Source: Balanoglossus misakiensis (lineage: Eukaryota > Hemichordata). From it: DNA of 64,000 nucleotides. The position numbers and the translations under genes are program-made. The stretch lies in contig CM082582.2 of assembly GCA_040954595.2 (NCBI GenBank), positions 2,976,001-3,040,000 on the forward strand, given 5' to 3'. How positions within the stretch are numbered: position 1 is the first letter of the stretch; the number at the start of each line of letters is the position of its first letter. The notes under the pieces were generated by a model, which was given only the letters and a program-made list of their open reading frames with translations, was not told where the DNA came from and did no database searches. This document shows positions 47,401-60,997 of this stretch, one piece after another.

Positions 47401-50400
47401 AGTGGTGACCTAAGACAGGCGACAGTCAGGCTTCACTTACAAAAAGTGGAAAATACAATAGCTACATTGGTAGGCTGAAAGCCTACTTCCTGAGACTGTT
47501 TGTGCCAATGACAGGTAAGACCGCTTATGAAGTGGTGACCTAAGACTAGGCGACAGTCAGGCTTCACTTACAAAAAGTGGAAAATACAATAGCTACATTG
47601 GTAGGCTGAAAGCTTACTTCCTGAGACTGTTTGTGCCAATGACGGGTAAGACCGCTTATGAAGTGGTGACCTAAGACAGGCGACAGTCAGGCTTCACTTA
47701 CAAAAAGTGGAAAATACAATAGCTACATTGGTAGGCTGAAAGCTTACTTCCTGAGACTGTTTGTGCCAATGACGGGTAAGACCGCTTATGAAGTGGTGAC
47801 CTAAGACAGGCGACAGTCAGGCTTCACTTACAAAAAGTGGAAAATACAATAGCTACATTGGTAGGCTGAAAGCCTACTTCCTGAGACTGTTTGTGCCAAT
47901 GACAGGTAAGACCGCTTATGAAGTGGTGACCTAAGATAGGCGACAGTCAGGCTTCACTTACAAAAAGTGGAAAATACAATAGCTACATTGGTAGGCTGAA
48001 AGCTTACTTCCTGAGACTGTTTGTGCCAATAACGGGTAAGACCACTTATGAAGTGGTGACCTAAGACAGGCGACAGTCAGGCTTCACTTACAAAAAGTGT
48101 AAAATATAATAGCTACATTGGTAGGCTGAAAGCTTACTTCCTGAGACTGTTTGTGCCAATGACGGGTAAGACCGCTTATGAAGTGGTGACCTAAGACAGG
48201 CGACAGTCAGGCTTCACTTACAAAAAGTGGAAAATACAATAGCTACATTGGTAGGCTGAAAGCTTACTTCCTGAGACTGTTTGTGCCAATGACGGGTAAG
48301 ACCACTTATGAAGTGGTGACCTAAGACAGGCGACAGTCAGGCTTCACTTACAAAAAGTGGAAAATACAATAGCTACATTGGTAGGCTGAAAGCTTACTTC
48401 CTGAGACTGTTTGTGCCAATGACGGGTAAGACCGCTTATGAAGTGGTGACCTAAGACTGGCGACAGTCAGGCTTCACTTACAAAAAGTGGAAAATACAAT
48501 AGCTACATCGGTAGGCTGAAAGCTTACTTCCTGAGACTGTTTGTGCCAATGACGGGTAAGACCGCTTATGAAGTGGTGACCTAAGACTAGGCGACAGTCA
48601 GGCTTCACTTACAAAAAGTGGAAAATATAATAGCTACATTGGTAGGCTGAAAGCTTACTTCCTGAGACTGTTTGTGCCAATGACGGGTAAGACCGCTTAT
48701 GAAGTGGTGACCTAAGACAGGCGACAGTCAGGCTTCACTTACAAAAAGTGGAAAATACAATAGCTACATTGGTAGGCTGAAAGCTTACTTCCTCAGACTG
48801 TTTGTGCCAATGACGGGTAAGACCGCTTATGAAGTGGTGACCTAAGACAGGCGACAGTCAGGCTTCACTTACAAAAAGTGGAAAATACAATAGCTACATT
48901 GTTACGCTGAAAGCTTACTTCCTGTGACTGTTTGTGCCAATGACGGGTAATACCGCTTATGAAGTGGTGACCTAAGACAGGCGACAGTCAGGCTTCACTT
49001 ACAAAAAGTGGAAAATACAATAGGTACATTGGTAGGCTGAAAGCTTACTTCCTGAGACTGTTTGTGCCAATGACGGGTAAGACCGCTTATGAAGTGGTGA
49101 CCTAAGACAGGCGACAGTCAGGCTTCACTTACAAAAAGTGGAAAATACAATAGCTACATTGGTAGGCTGAAAGCTTACTTCCTGAGACTGTTTGTGCCAA
49201 TGACGGGTAAGACCGCTTATGAAGTGGTGACCTAAGACAGGCGACAGTCAGGCTTCACTTGCAAAAAGTGGAAAATACAATAGCTACATTGTTACGCTGA
49301 AAGCTTACTTCCTGTGACTGTTTGTGCCAATGACGGGTAAGACCGCTTATGAAGTGGTGACCTAAGACAGGCGACAGTCAGGCTTCACTTACAAAAAGTG
49401 GAAAATACAATAGGTACATTGGTAGGCTGAAAGCTTACTTCCTGAGACTGTTTGTGCCAATGACGGGTAAGACCGCTTATGAAGTGGTGACCTAAGACAG
49501 GCGACAGTCAGGCTTCACTTACAAAAAGTGGAAAATACAATAGCTACATTGGTAGGCTGAAAGCTTACTTCCTGAGACTGTTTGTGCCAATGACGGGTAA
49601 GACCGCTTATGAAGTGGTGACCTAAGACAGGCGACAGTCAGGCTTCACTTACAAAAAGTGGAAAATACAATAGCTACATTGGTAGGCTGAAAGCTTACTT
49701 CCTGAGACTGTTTGTGCCAATGACGGGTAAGACCGCTTATGAAGTGGTGACCTAAGACAGGCGACAGTCAGGCTTCACTTACAAAAAGTGGAAAATACAA
49801 TAGCTACATTGGTAGGCTGAAAGCTTACTTCCTGAGACTGTTTGTGCCAATGACGGGTAAGACCGCTTATGAAGTGGTGACCTAAGACAGGCGACAGTCA
49901 GGCTTCACTTACAAAAAGTGGAAAATACAATAGCTACATTGGTAGGCTGAAAGCTTACTTCCTGTGACTGTTTGTGCCAATGACGGGTAAGACCGCTTAT
50001 GAAGTGGTGACCTAAGACAGGCGACAGTCAGGCTTCACTTATAAAAAGTGGAAAATACAATAGCTACATTGGTAGGCTGAAAGCTTACGTCCTGAGACTG
50101 TTTGTGCCAATGACGGGTAAGACCGCTTATGAAGTGGTGACCTAAGACAGGCGACAGTCAGGCTTCACTTATAAAAAGTGGAAAATACAATAGCTACATT
50201 GGTAGGCTGAAAGCTTACGTCCTGAGACTGTTTGTGCCAATGACTGATAAGACCGCTTATGAAGTGGTGACCTAAGACAGGCGACAGTCAGGCTTCACTT
50301 ACAAAAAGTGGAAAATACAATAGGTACATTGGTAGGCTGAAAGCTTACTTCCTGAGACTGTTTGTGCCAATGACGGGTAAGACCGCTGATGAAGTGGTGA

Positions 50401-52300
50401 CCTAAGACAGGCGACAGTCAGGCTTCACTTACAAAAAGTGGAAAATACAATAGCTACATTGGTAGGCTGAAAGCTTACTTCCTGTGACTGTTTGTGCCAA
50501 TGACGGGTAAGACCGCTTATGAAGTGGTGACCTAAGACAGGCGACAGTCAGGCTTCACTTATAAAAAGTGGAAAATACAATAGCTACATTGGTAGGCTGA
50601 AAGCTTACGTCCTGAGACTGTTTGTGCCAATGACGGGTAAGACCGCTTATGAAGTGGTGACCTAAGACAGGCGACAGTCAGGCTTCACTTACAAAAAGTG
50701 GAAAATACAATAGCTACATTGGTAGGCTGAAAGCTTACTTCCTGAGACTGTTTGTGCCAATGACGGGTAAGACCGCTTATGAAGTGGTGACCTAAGACAG
50801 GCGACAGTCAGGCTTCACTTACAAAAAGTGGAAAATACAATAGCTACATTGGTAGGCTGAAAGCCTACTTCCTGAGACTGTTTGTGCCAATGACAGGTAA
50901 GACCGCTTATGAAGTGGTGACCTAAGATAGGCGACAGTCAGGCTTCACTTACAAAAAGTGGAAAATACAATAGCTACATTGGTAGGCTGAAAGCTTACTT
51001 CCTGAGACTGTTTGTGCCAATAACGGGTAAGACCACTTATGAAGTGGTGACCTAAGACAGGCGACAGTCAGGCTTCACTTACAAAAAGTGGAAAATATAA
51101 TAGCTACATTGGTAGGCTGAAAGCTTACTTCCTGAGACTGTTTGTGCCAATGACGGGTAAGACCGCTTATGAAGTGGTGACCTAAGACAGGCGACAGTCA
51201 GGCTTCACTTACAAAAAGTGGAAAATACAATAGCTACATTGGTAGGCTGAAAGCTTACTTCCTGAGACTGTTTGTGCCAATGACGGGTAAGACCACTTAT
51301 GAAGTGGTGACCTAAGACAGGCGACAGTCAGGCTTCACTTACAAAAAGTGGAAAATACAATAGCTACATTGGTAGGCTGAAAGCTTACTTCCTGAGACTG
51401 TTTGTGCCAATGACGGGTAAGACCGCTTATGAAGTGGTGACCTAAGACTGGCGACAGTCAGGCTTCACTTACAAAAAGTGGAAAATACAATAGCTACATC
51501 GGTAGGCTGAAAGCTTACTTCCTGAGACTGTTTGTGCCAATGACGGGTAAGACCGCTTATGAAGTGGTGACCTAAGACTAGGCGACAGTCAGGCTTCACT
51601 TACAAAAAGTGGAAAATATAATAGCTACATTGGTAGGCTGAAAGCTTACTTCCTGAGACTGTTTGTGCCAATGACGGGTAAGACCGCTTATGAAGTGGTG
51701 ACCTAAGACAGGCGACAGTCAGGCTTCACTTACAAAAAGTGGAAAATACAATAGCTACATTGGTAGGCTGAAAGCTTACTTCCTCAGACTGTTTGTGCCA
51801 ATGACGGGTAAGACCGCTTATGAAGTGGTGACCTAAGACAGGCGACAGTCAGGCTTCACTTACAAAAAGTGGAAAATACAATAGCTACATTGTTACGCTG
51901 AAAGCTTACTTCCTGTGACTGTTTGTGCCAATGACGGGTAAGACCGCTTATGAAGTGGTGACCTAAGACAGGCGACAGTCAGGCTTCACTTACAAAAAGT
52001 GGAAAATACAATAGCTACATTGGTAGGCTGAAAGCTTACTTCCTGAGACTGTTTGTGCCAATGACGGGTAAGACCGCTTATGAAGTGGTGACCTAAGACA
52101 GGCGACAGTCAGGCTTCACTTGCAAAAAGTGGAAAATACAATAGCTACATTGTTACGCTGAAAGCTTACTTCCTGTGACTGTTTGTGCCAATGACGGGTA
52201 AGACCGCTTATGAAGTGGTGACCTAAGACAGGCGACAGTCAGGCTTCACTTACAAAAAGTGGAAAATACAATAGGTACATTGGTAGGCTGAAAGCTTACT
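44489..52300 (+). repeat. Large higher-order blocks of 23-26 monomers, nearly three copies
   Basis: A series of rare variants repeats in the same order. AGCCTACTTCC lies at 44,489, 47,871 and 50,862. TAAGACTGGCG lies at about 45,073, 48,454 and 51,445, and CTACATCGG soon after each. The 1 bp insertion GACTAGGCG lies at about 45,205, 48,586 and 51,577. CCTCAGACTG lies at about 45,411, 48,792 and 51,783. Offsets are about 3,382 bp between blocks 1 and 2 and 2,991 bp between blocks 2 and 3, i.e. 26 and 23 monomers plus the extra bases. Confidence 0.85.
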
Positions 52301-55300
52301 TCCTGAGACTGTTTGTGCCAATGACGGGTAAGACCGCTTATGAAGTGGTGACCTAAGACAGGCGACAGTCAGGCTTCACTTACAAAAAGTGGAAAATACA
52401 ATAGCTACATTGGTAGGCTGAAAGCTTACTTCCTGAGACTGTTTGTGCCAATGACGGGTAAGACCGCTTATGAAGTGGTGACCTAAGACAGGCGACAGTC
52501 AGGCTTCACTTACAAAAAGTGGAAAATACAATAGCTACATTGGTAGGCTGAAAGCTTACTTCCTCAGACTGTTTGTGCCAATGACGGGTAAGACCGCTTA
52601 TGAAGTGGTGACCTAAGACAGGCGACAGTCAGGCTACACTTACAAAAAGTGGAAAATATAATAGCTACATTGGTAGGCTGAAAGCTTACTTTCTGAGACT
52701 GTTTGTGCCAATGACGGGTAAGACCGCTTATGAAGTGTTGACCTGAGACAGGCGACAGTCAGGCTTCACTTACAAAAAGTGGAAAATAAAATAGCTACAT
52801 TGGTAGGCTGAAAGCTTACTTCCTGAGACTGTTTGTGCCAATGACGGGTAAGACCGCTTATGAAGTGGTGACCTAAGACAGGCGACAGTCAGGCTTCACT
52901 TACAAAAAGTGTAAAATATAATAGCTACATTGGTAGGCTGAAAGCTTACTTCCTGAGACTGTTTGTGCCAATGACGGGTAAGACCGCTTATGAAGTGGTG
53001 ACCTAAGACAGGCGACAGTCAGGCTTCACTTACAAAAAGTGGAAAATACAATAGCTACATTGGTAGGCTGAAAGCTTACTTCCTGAGACTGTTTGTGCCA
53101 ATGACGGGTAAGACCGCTTATGAAGTGGTGACCTAAGACAGGCGACAGTCAGGCTTCACTTGCAAAAAGTGGAAAATACAATAGCTACATTGTTACGCTG
53201 AAAGCTTACTACCTGTGACTGTTTGTGCCAATGACGGGTAAGACCGCTTATGAAGTGGTGACCTAAGACAGGCGACAGTCAGGCTTCACTTACAAAAAGT
53301 GGAAAATACAATAGGTACATTGGTAGGCTGAAAGCTTACTTCCTGAGACTGTTTGTGCCAATGACGGGTAAGACAGCTTATGAAGTGGTGACCTAAGACA
53401 GGCGACAGTCAGGCTTCACTTACAAAAAGTGGAAAATACAATAGCTACATTGGTAGGCTGAAAGCTTACTTCCTGAGACTGTTTGTGCCAATGACGGGTA
53501 AGACCGCTTATGAAGTGGTGACCTAAGACAGGCGACAGTCAGGCTTCACTTACAAAAAGTGGAAAATACAATAGCTACATTGGTAGGCTGAAAGCTTACT
53601 TCCTGAGACTGTTTGTGCCAATGACGGGTAAGACCGCTTATGAAGTGGTGACCTAAGACAGGCGACAGTCAGGCTACACTTACAAAAAGTGGAAAATATA
53701 ATAGCTACATTGGTAGGCTGAAAGCTTACTTTCTGAGACTGTTTGTGCCAATGACGGGTAAGACCGCTTATGAAGTGTTGACCTGAGACAGGCGACAGTC
53801 AGGCTTCACTTACAAAAAGTGGAAAATAAAATAGCTACATTGGTAGGCTGAAAGCTTACTTCCTGAGACTGTTTGTGCCAATGACGGGTAAGACCGCTTA
53901 TGAAGTGGTGACCTAAGACAGGCGACAGTCAGGCTTCACTTACAAAAAGTGTAAAATATAATAGCTACATTGGTAGGCTGAAAGCTTACTTCCTGAGACT
54001 GTTTGTGCCAATGACGGGTAAGACCGCTTATGAAGTGGTGACCTAAGACAGGCGACAGTCAGGCTTCACTTACAAAAAGTGGAAAATACAATAGCTACAT
54101 TGTTACGCTGAAAGCTTACTTCCTGTGACTGTTTGTGCCAATGACGGGTAAGACCGCTTATGAAGTGGTGACCTAAGACAGGCGACAGTCAGGCTTCACT
54201 TACAAAAAGTGGAAAATACAATAGGTACATTGGTAGGCTGAAAGCTTACTTCCTGAGACTGTTTGTGCCAATGACGGGTAAGACCGCTTATGAAGTGGTG
54301 ACCTAAGACAGGCGACAGTCAGGCTTCACTTACAAAAAGTGGAAAATACAATAGCTACATTGGTAGGCTGAAAGCTTACTTCCTGAGACTGTTTGTGCCA
54401 ATGACGGGTAAGACCGCTTATGAAGTGGTGACCTAAGACAGGCGACAGTCAGGCTTCACTTACAAAAAGTGGAAAATACAATAGCTACATTGGTAGGCTG
54501 AAAGCTTACTTCCTGAGACTGTTTGTGCCAATGACGGGTAAGACCGCTTATGAAGTGGTGACCTAAGACAGGCGACAGTCAGGCTTCACTTACAAAAAGT
54601 GGAAAATACAATAGCTACATTGGTAGGCTGAAAGCTTACTTCCTGAGACTGTTTGTGCCAATGACGGGTAAGACCGCTTATGAAGTGGTGACCTAAGACA
54701 GGCGACAGTCAGGCTTCACTTACAAAAAGTGGAAAATACAATAGCTACATTGGTAGGCTGAAAGCTTACTTCCTGAGACTGTTTGTGCCAATGACGGGTA
54801 AGACCGCTTATGAAGTGGTGACCTAAGACAGGCGACAGTCAGGCTACACTTACAAAAAGTGGAAAATATAATAGCTACATTGGTAGGCTGAAAGCTTACT
54901 TTCTGAGACTGTTTGTGCCAATGACGGGTAAGACCGCTTATGAAGTGTTGACCTGAGACAGGCGACAGTCAGGCTTCACTTACAAAAAGTGGAAAATAAA
55001 ATAGCTACATTGGTAGGCTGAAAGCTTACTTCCTGAGACTGTTTGTGCCAATGACGGGTAAGACCGCTTATGAAGTGGTGACCTAAGACAGGCGACAGTC
55101 AGGCTTCACTTACAAAAAGTGTAAAATATAATAGCTACATTGGTAGGCTGAAAGCTTACTTCCTGAGACTGTTTGTGCCAATGACGGGTAAGACCGCTTA
55201 TGAAGTGGTGACCTAAGACAGGCGACAGTCAGGCTTCACTTACAAAAAGTGGAAAATACAATAGCTACATTGTTACGCTGAAAGCTTACTTCCTGTGACT

Positions 55301-56043
55301 GTTTGTGCCAATGACGGGTAAGACCGCTTATGAAGTGGTGACCTAAGACAGGCGACAGTCAGGCTTCACTTACAAAAAGTGGAAAATACAATAGGTACAT
55401 TGGTAGGCTGAAAGCTTACTTCCTGAGACTGTTTGTGCCAATGACGGGTAAGACCGCTTATGAAGTGGTGACCTAAGACAGGCGACAGTCAGGCTTCACT
55501 TACAAAAAGTGGAAAATACAATAGCTACATTGGTAGGCTGAAAGCTTACTTCCTGAGACTGTTTGTGCCAATGACGGGTAAGACCGCTTATGAAGTGGTG
55601 ACCTAAGACAGGCGACAGTCAGGCTTCACTTACAAAAAGTGGAAAATACAATAGCTACATTGGTAGGCTGAAAGCTTACTTCCTGAGACTGCTTGTGCCA
55701 ATGACGGGTAAGACCGCTTATGAAGTGGTGACCTAAGACAGGCGACAGTCAGGCTTCACTTACAAAAAGTGGAAAATACAATAGCTACATTGGTAGGCTG
55801 AAAGCTTACTTCCTGAGACTGTTTGTGCCAATGACGGGTAAGACCGCTTATGAAGTGGTGACCTAAGACAGGCGACAGTCAGGCTTCACTTACAAAAAGT
55901 GGAAAATATAATAGCTACATTGGTAGGCTGAAAGCTTACTTCCTGAGACTGTTTGTGCCAATGACGGGTAAGACCGCTTATGAAGTGTTGACCTGAGACA
56001 GGCGACAGTCAGGCTTCACTTACAAAAAGTGGAAAATAAAATA

Positions 56044-57089
56044 CAGTCGAACCTCGGTATAACGAAAACGCTTACAACGAAAAACCGCTTACAACGAACG
56101 AACAGTCATAGTCCCGAATTGGTACCATTGTTTTCTATGGCCATTCATACCACTTACAACGAACGAACATTTATCAATCACCGCTTACAACGAAGACATT
56201 TTCATTGTGTTACGAACACCTTTTGAATAAAGGTTGGAAATAAACAATGTGCAATTTGACTTTGATCAAACTAAAATGCCCTGTAACTTCTTCACACCTT
56301 CCTATGGCAGTCCAATGTCTGAATATAGGGGTCGGGGCAGCAAATTCACGCCTATTGTTTACATGTGCTTACGAAGCATCACGCTTTTGACAGGTCGTTG
56401 GGCATCAATGTGAAAAAAGCTTTCAAGTCGTTTACACATTACGGGATTTTGACTTTGATCTTAAATTTGAAAATGACCGATATGAGACACTCATCATGGT
56501 TGAAGGTGACATCGAGTACCATCGCGAACTGTTTTCGAAAAGCCCTATGTAGGAACGCGTCGACCGGTGTCCTTGACACAGCGAGTGACCTCTGGGCTAC
56601 CGTTATGCCGCATATCTGCAGTCCCGCGAGAACATCGATGATGCTACCTACCATCATCTCTCTTCGATTGAAGACACGATGTTTTCAATCATGTGTTCCG
56701 TTCAGCGACAATCGAAGATTACGAACTTTTTTTCTTGCCCGCGTGAGTAACTTCGATAGGAAAACGGACAATTGAATCTGGGCGGCCTGAGGTTCATGTA
56801 GTTTTTAATTCGTGAATTTTAACTTCTTTCCGCATTGTGATTTTTGTACAATTTATTTATTAACATACTGTACATTTATGTTTTGATTTTTCACTAATTT
56901 ATTAAGTACTGTAATAAAAAGTTTGTTTGTATGAAGTACGTGTTGTGTGCGTTTACAGGTGGGTGTGTATAATGGCCGCCATTTTATTCCAGTGACACGC
57001 CCCCATTTTCTATGTGGTTACAACGAACTCCGGGTATTACGAATAGATTCAAACAGTCCCCTGTTCTTCGTTATACCGAGGTTCGACTG
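56044..57089. mobile_element. pogo/Tigger-like non-autonomous element, 1,046 bp, copy 1
   Basis: Perfect 23 bp inverted ends begin CAGTCGAACCTCGGTATAAC, flanked by TA (56,042-56,043 and 57,090-57,091). These ends and the TA duplication are typical of the pogo/Tigger branch of Tc1/mariner. Near the left end CTTACAACGAA recurs several times as subterminal repeats. Most of the transposase is missing. The element splits a satellite monomer between 'aaaataaaata' and 'gctacattgg'. Confidence 0.9.
56365..56775 (+). pseudogene. C-terminal remnant of a pogo/Tigger transposase, copy 1
   Basis: A frame of 136 codons. Its middle reads SSWLKVTSSTIANCFRKALC, which resembles the 'AW..V...TI.NCFRKA' segment near the end of pogo/Tigger DDE domains. 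Further on, another frame reads SKITNFF, like the usual transposase terminus, so there is at least one frameshift. The catalytic aspartates and the DNA-binding half are absent. It is not expected to be functional. Confidence 0.6.
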
Positions 57090-59951
57090 TAGCTACATTG
57101 GTAGGCTGAAAGCTTACTTCCTGAGACTGTTTGTGCCAATGACGGGTAAGACCGCTTATGAAGTGGTGACCTAAGACAGGCGACAGTCAGGCTTCACTTA
57201 CAAAAAGTGGAAAATAAAATAGCTACATTGGTAGGCTGAAAGCTTACTTCCTGAGACTGTTTGTGCCAATGACGGGTAAGACCGCTTATGAAGTGGTGAC
57301 CTAAGACAGGCGACAGTCAGGCTTCACTTATAAAAAGTGGAAAATACAATAGCTACATTGGTAGGCTGAAAGCTTACGTCCTGAGACTGTTTGTGCCAAT
57401 GACGGGTAAGACCGCTTATGAAGTGGTGACCTAAGACAGGCGACAGTCAGGCTTCACTTACAAAAAGTGGAAAATACAATAGGTACATTGGTAGGCTGAA
57501 AGCTTACTTCCTGAGACTGTTTGTGCCAATGACGGGTAAGACCGCTTATGAAGTGGTGACCTAAGACAGGCGACAGTCAGGCTTCACTTACAAAAAGTGG
57601 AAAATACAATAGCTACATTGTTACGCTGAAAGCTTACTTCCTGTGACTGTTTGTGCCAATGACGGGTAAGACCGCTTATGAAGTGGTGACCTAAGACAGG
57701 CGACAGTCAGGCTTCACTTACAAAAAGTGGAAAATACAATAGGTACATTGGTAGGCTGAAAGCTTACTTCCTGAGACTGTTTGTGCCAATGACGGGTAAG
57801 ACCGCTTATGAAGTGGTGACCTAAGACAGGCGACAGTCAGGCTTCACTTACAAAAAGTGGAAAATACAATAGCTACATTGGTAGGCTGAAAGCTTACTTC
57901 CTGAGACTGTTTGTGCCAATGACGGGTAAGACCGCTTATGAAGTGGTGACCTAAGACAGGCGACAGTCAGGCTTCACTTACAAAAAGTGGAAAATACAAT
58001 AGCTACATTGGTAGGCTGAAAGCTTACTTCCTGAGACTGTTTGTGCCAATGACGGGTAAGACCGCTTATGAAGTGGTGACCTAAGACAGGCGACAGTCAG
58101 GCTTCACTTACAAAAAGTGGAAAATACAATAGCTACATTGGTAGGCTGAAAGCTTACTTCCTGAGACTGTTTGTGCCAATGACGGGTAAGACCGCTTATG
58201 AAGTGGTGACCTAAGACAGGCGACAGTCAGGCTTCACTTACAAAAAGTGGAAAATACAATAGCTACATTGGTAGGCTGAAAGCTTACTTCCTGAGACTGT
58301 TTGTGCCAATGACGGGTAAGACCGCTTATGAAGTGGTGACCTAAGACAGGCGACAGTCAGGCTACACTTACAAAAAGTGGAAAATATAATAGCTACATTG
58401 GTAGGCTGAAAGCTTACTTTCTGAGACTGTTTGTGCCAATGACGGGTAAGACCGCTTATGAAGTGTTGACCTGAGACAGGCGACAGTCAGGCTTCACTTA
58501 CAAAAAGTGGAAAATAAAATAGCTACATTGGTAGGCTGAAAGCTTACTTCCTGAGACTGTTTGTGCCAATGACGGGTAAGACCGCTTATGAAGTGGTGAC
58601 CTAAGACAGGCGACAGTCAGGCTTCACTTACAAAAAGTGTAAAATATAATAGCTACATTGGTAGGCTGAAAGCTTACTTCCTGAGACTGTTTGTGCCAAT
58701 GACGGGTAAGACCGCTTATGAAGTGGTGACCTAAGACAGGCGACAGTCAGGCTTCACTTACAAAAAGTGGAAAATACAATAGCTACATTGTTACGCTGAA
58801 AGCTTACTTCCTGTGACTGTTTGTGCCAATGACGGGTAAGACCGCTTATGAAGTGGTGACCTAAGACAGGCGACAGTCAGGCTTCACTTACAAAAAGTGG
58901 AAAATACAATAGGTACATTGGTAGGCTGAAAGCTTACTTCCTGAGACTGTTTGTGCCAATGACGGGTAAGACCGCTTATGAAGTGGTGACCTAAGACAGG
59001 CGACAGTCAGGCTTCACTTACAAAAAGTGGAAAATACAATAGCTACATTGGTAGGCTGAAAGCTTACTTCCTGAGACTGTTTGTGCCAATGACGGGTAAG
59101 ACCGCTTATGAAGTGGTGACCTAAGGCAGGCGACAGTCAGGCTTCACTTACAAAAAGTGGAAAATACAATAGCTACATTGGTAGGCTGAAAGCTTACTTC
59201 CTGAGACTGTTTGTGCCAATGACGGGTAAGACCGCTTATGAAGTGGTGACCTAAGACAGGCGACAGTCAGGCTTCACTTACAAAAAGTGGAAAATATAAT
59301 AGCTACATTGGTAGGCTGAAAGCTTACTTCCTGAGACTGTTTGTGCCAATGACGGGTAAGACCGCTTATGAAGTGGTGACCTAAGACAGGCGACAGTCAG
59401 GCTTCACTTACAAAAAGTGTAAAATATAATAGCTACATTGGTAGGCTGAAAGCTTACTTCCTGAGACTGTTTGTGCCAATGACGGGTAAGACCGCTTATG
59501 AAGTGTTGACCTGAGACAGGCGACAGTCAGGCTTCACTTACAAAAAGTGGAAAATACAATAGCTACATTGGTAGGCTGAAAGCTTACTTCCTGAGACTGT
59601 TTGTGCCAATGACGGGTAAGACCGCTTATGAAGTGGTGACCTAAGACAGGCGACAGTCAGGCTTCACTTACAAAAAGTGGAAAATATAATAGCTACATTG
59701 GTAGGCTGAAAGCTTACTTCCTGAGACTGTTTGTGCCAATGATGGGTAAGACCGCTTATGAAGTGGTGACCTAAGACAGGCGACAGTCAGGCTTCACTTA
59801 CAAAAAGTGGAAAATACAATAGCTACATTGGTAGGCTGAAAGCTTAATTCCTGAGACAGTTTATGCCAATGACGGGTAAGACCGCTTATGAAGTGGTGAC
59901 CTAAGACAGGCGACAGTCAGGCTTCACTTACAAAAAGTGGAAAATAAAATA

Positions 59952-60997
59952 CAGTCGAACCTCGGTATAACGAAAACGCTTACAACGAAAAACCGCTTAC
60001 AACGAACGAACAGTCATAGTCCCGAATTGGTACCATTGTTTTCTATGGCCATTCATACCACTTACAACGAACGAACATTTATCAATCACCGCTTACAACG
60101 AAGACATTTTCATTGTGTTACGAACACCTTTTGAATAAAGGTTGGAAATAAACAATGTGCAATTTGACTTTGATCAAACTAAAATGCCCTGTAACTTCTT
60201 CACACCTTCCTATGGCAGTCCAATGTCTGAATATAGGGGTCGGGGCAGCAAATTCACGCCTATTGTTTACATGTGCTTACGAAGCATCACGCTTTTGACA
60301 GGTCGTTGGGCATCAATGTGAAAAAAGCTTTCAAGTCGTTTACACATTACGGGATTTTGACTTTGATCTTAAATTTGAAAATGACCGATATGAGACACTC
60401 ATCATGGTTGAAGGTGACATCGAGTACCATCGCGAACTGTTTTCGAAAAGCCCTATGTAGGAACGCGTCGACCGGTGTCCTTGACACAGCGAGTGACCTC
60501 TGGGCTACCGTTATGCCGCATATCTGCAGTCCCGCGAGAACATCGATGATGCTACCTACCATCATCTCTCTTCGATTGAAGACACGATGTTTTCAATCAT
60601 GTGTTCCGTTCAGCGACAATCGAAGATTACGAACTTTTTTTCTTGCCCGCGTGAGTAACTTCGATAGGAAAACGGACAATTGAATCTGGGCGGCCTGAGG
60701 TTCATGTAGTTTTTAATTCGTGAATTTTAACTTCTTTCCGCATTGTGATTTTTGTACAATTTATTTATTAACATACTGTACATTTATGTTTTGATTTTTC
60801 ACTAATTTATTAAGTACTGTAATAAAAAGTTTGTTTGTATGAAGTACGTGTTGTGTGCGTTTACAGGTGGGTGTGTATAATGGCCGCCATTTTATTCCAG
60901 TGACACGCCCCCATTTTCTATGTGGTTACAACGAACTCCGGGTATTACGAATAGATTCAAACAGTCCCCTGTTCTTCGTTATACCGAGGTTCGACTG
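59952..60997. mobile_element. pogo/Tigger-like non-autonomous element, 1,046 bp, copy 2
   Basis: Same length, ends and TA flanks (59,950-59,951 and 60,998-60,999) as copy 1, 3,908 bp away, in the same orientation and at the same base of the monomer. All internal open frames have the same lengths and translations as in copy 1. The right-hand neighbouring monomers carry the same variants for two to three units (aaataaaat, then ttataaaaag, then gtcctgag); the left-hand neighbours differ. This favours duplication of one insertion along with satellite DNA. Confidence 0.9.
60273..60683 (+). pseudogene. C-terminal remnant of a pogo/Tigger transposase, copy 2
   Basis: Identical in translation to the frame at 56,365-56,775, including the TIANCFRKA motif and the same frameshift before the SKITNFF-like end. 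Confidence 0.6.
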
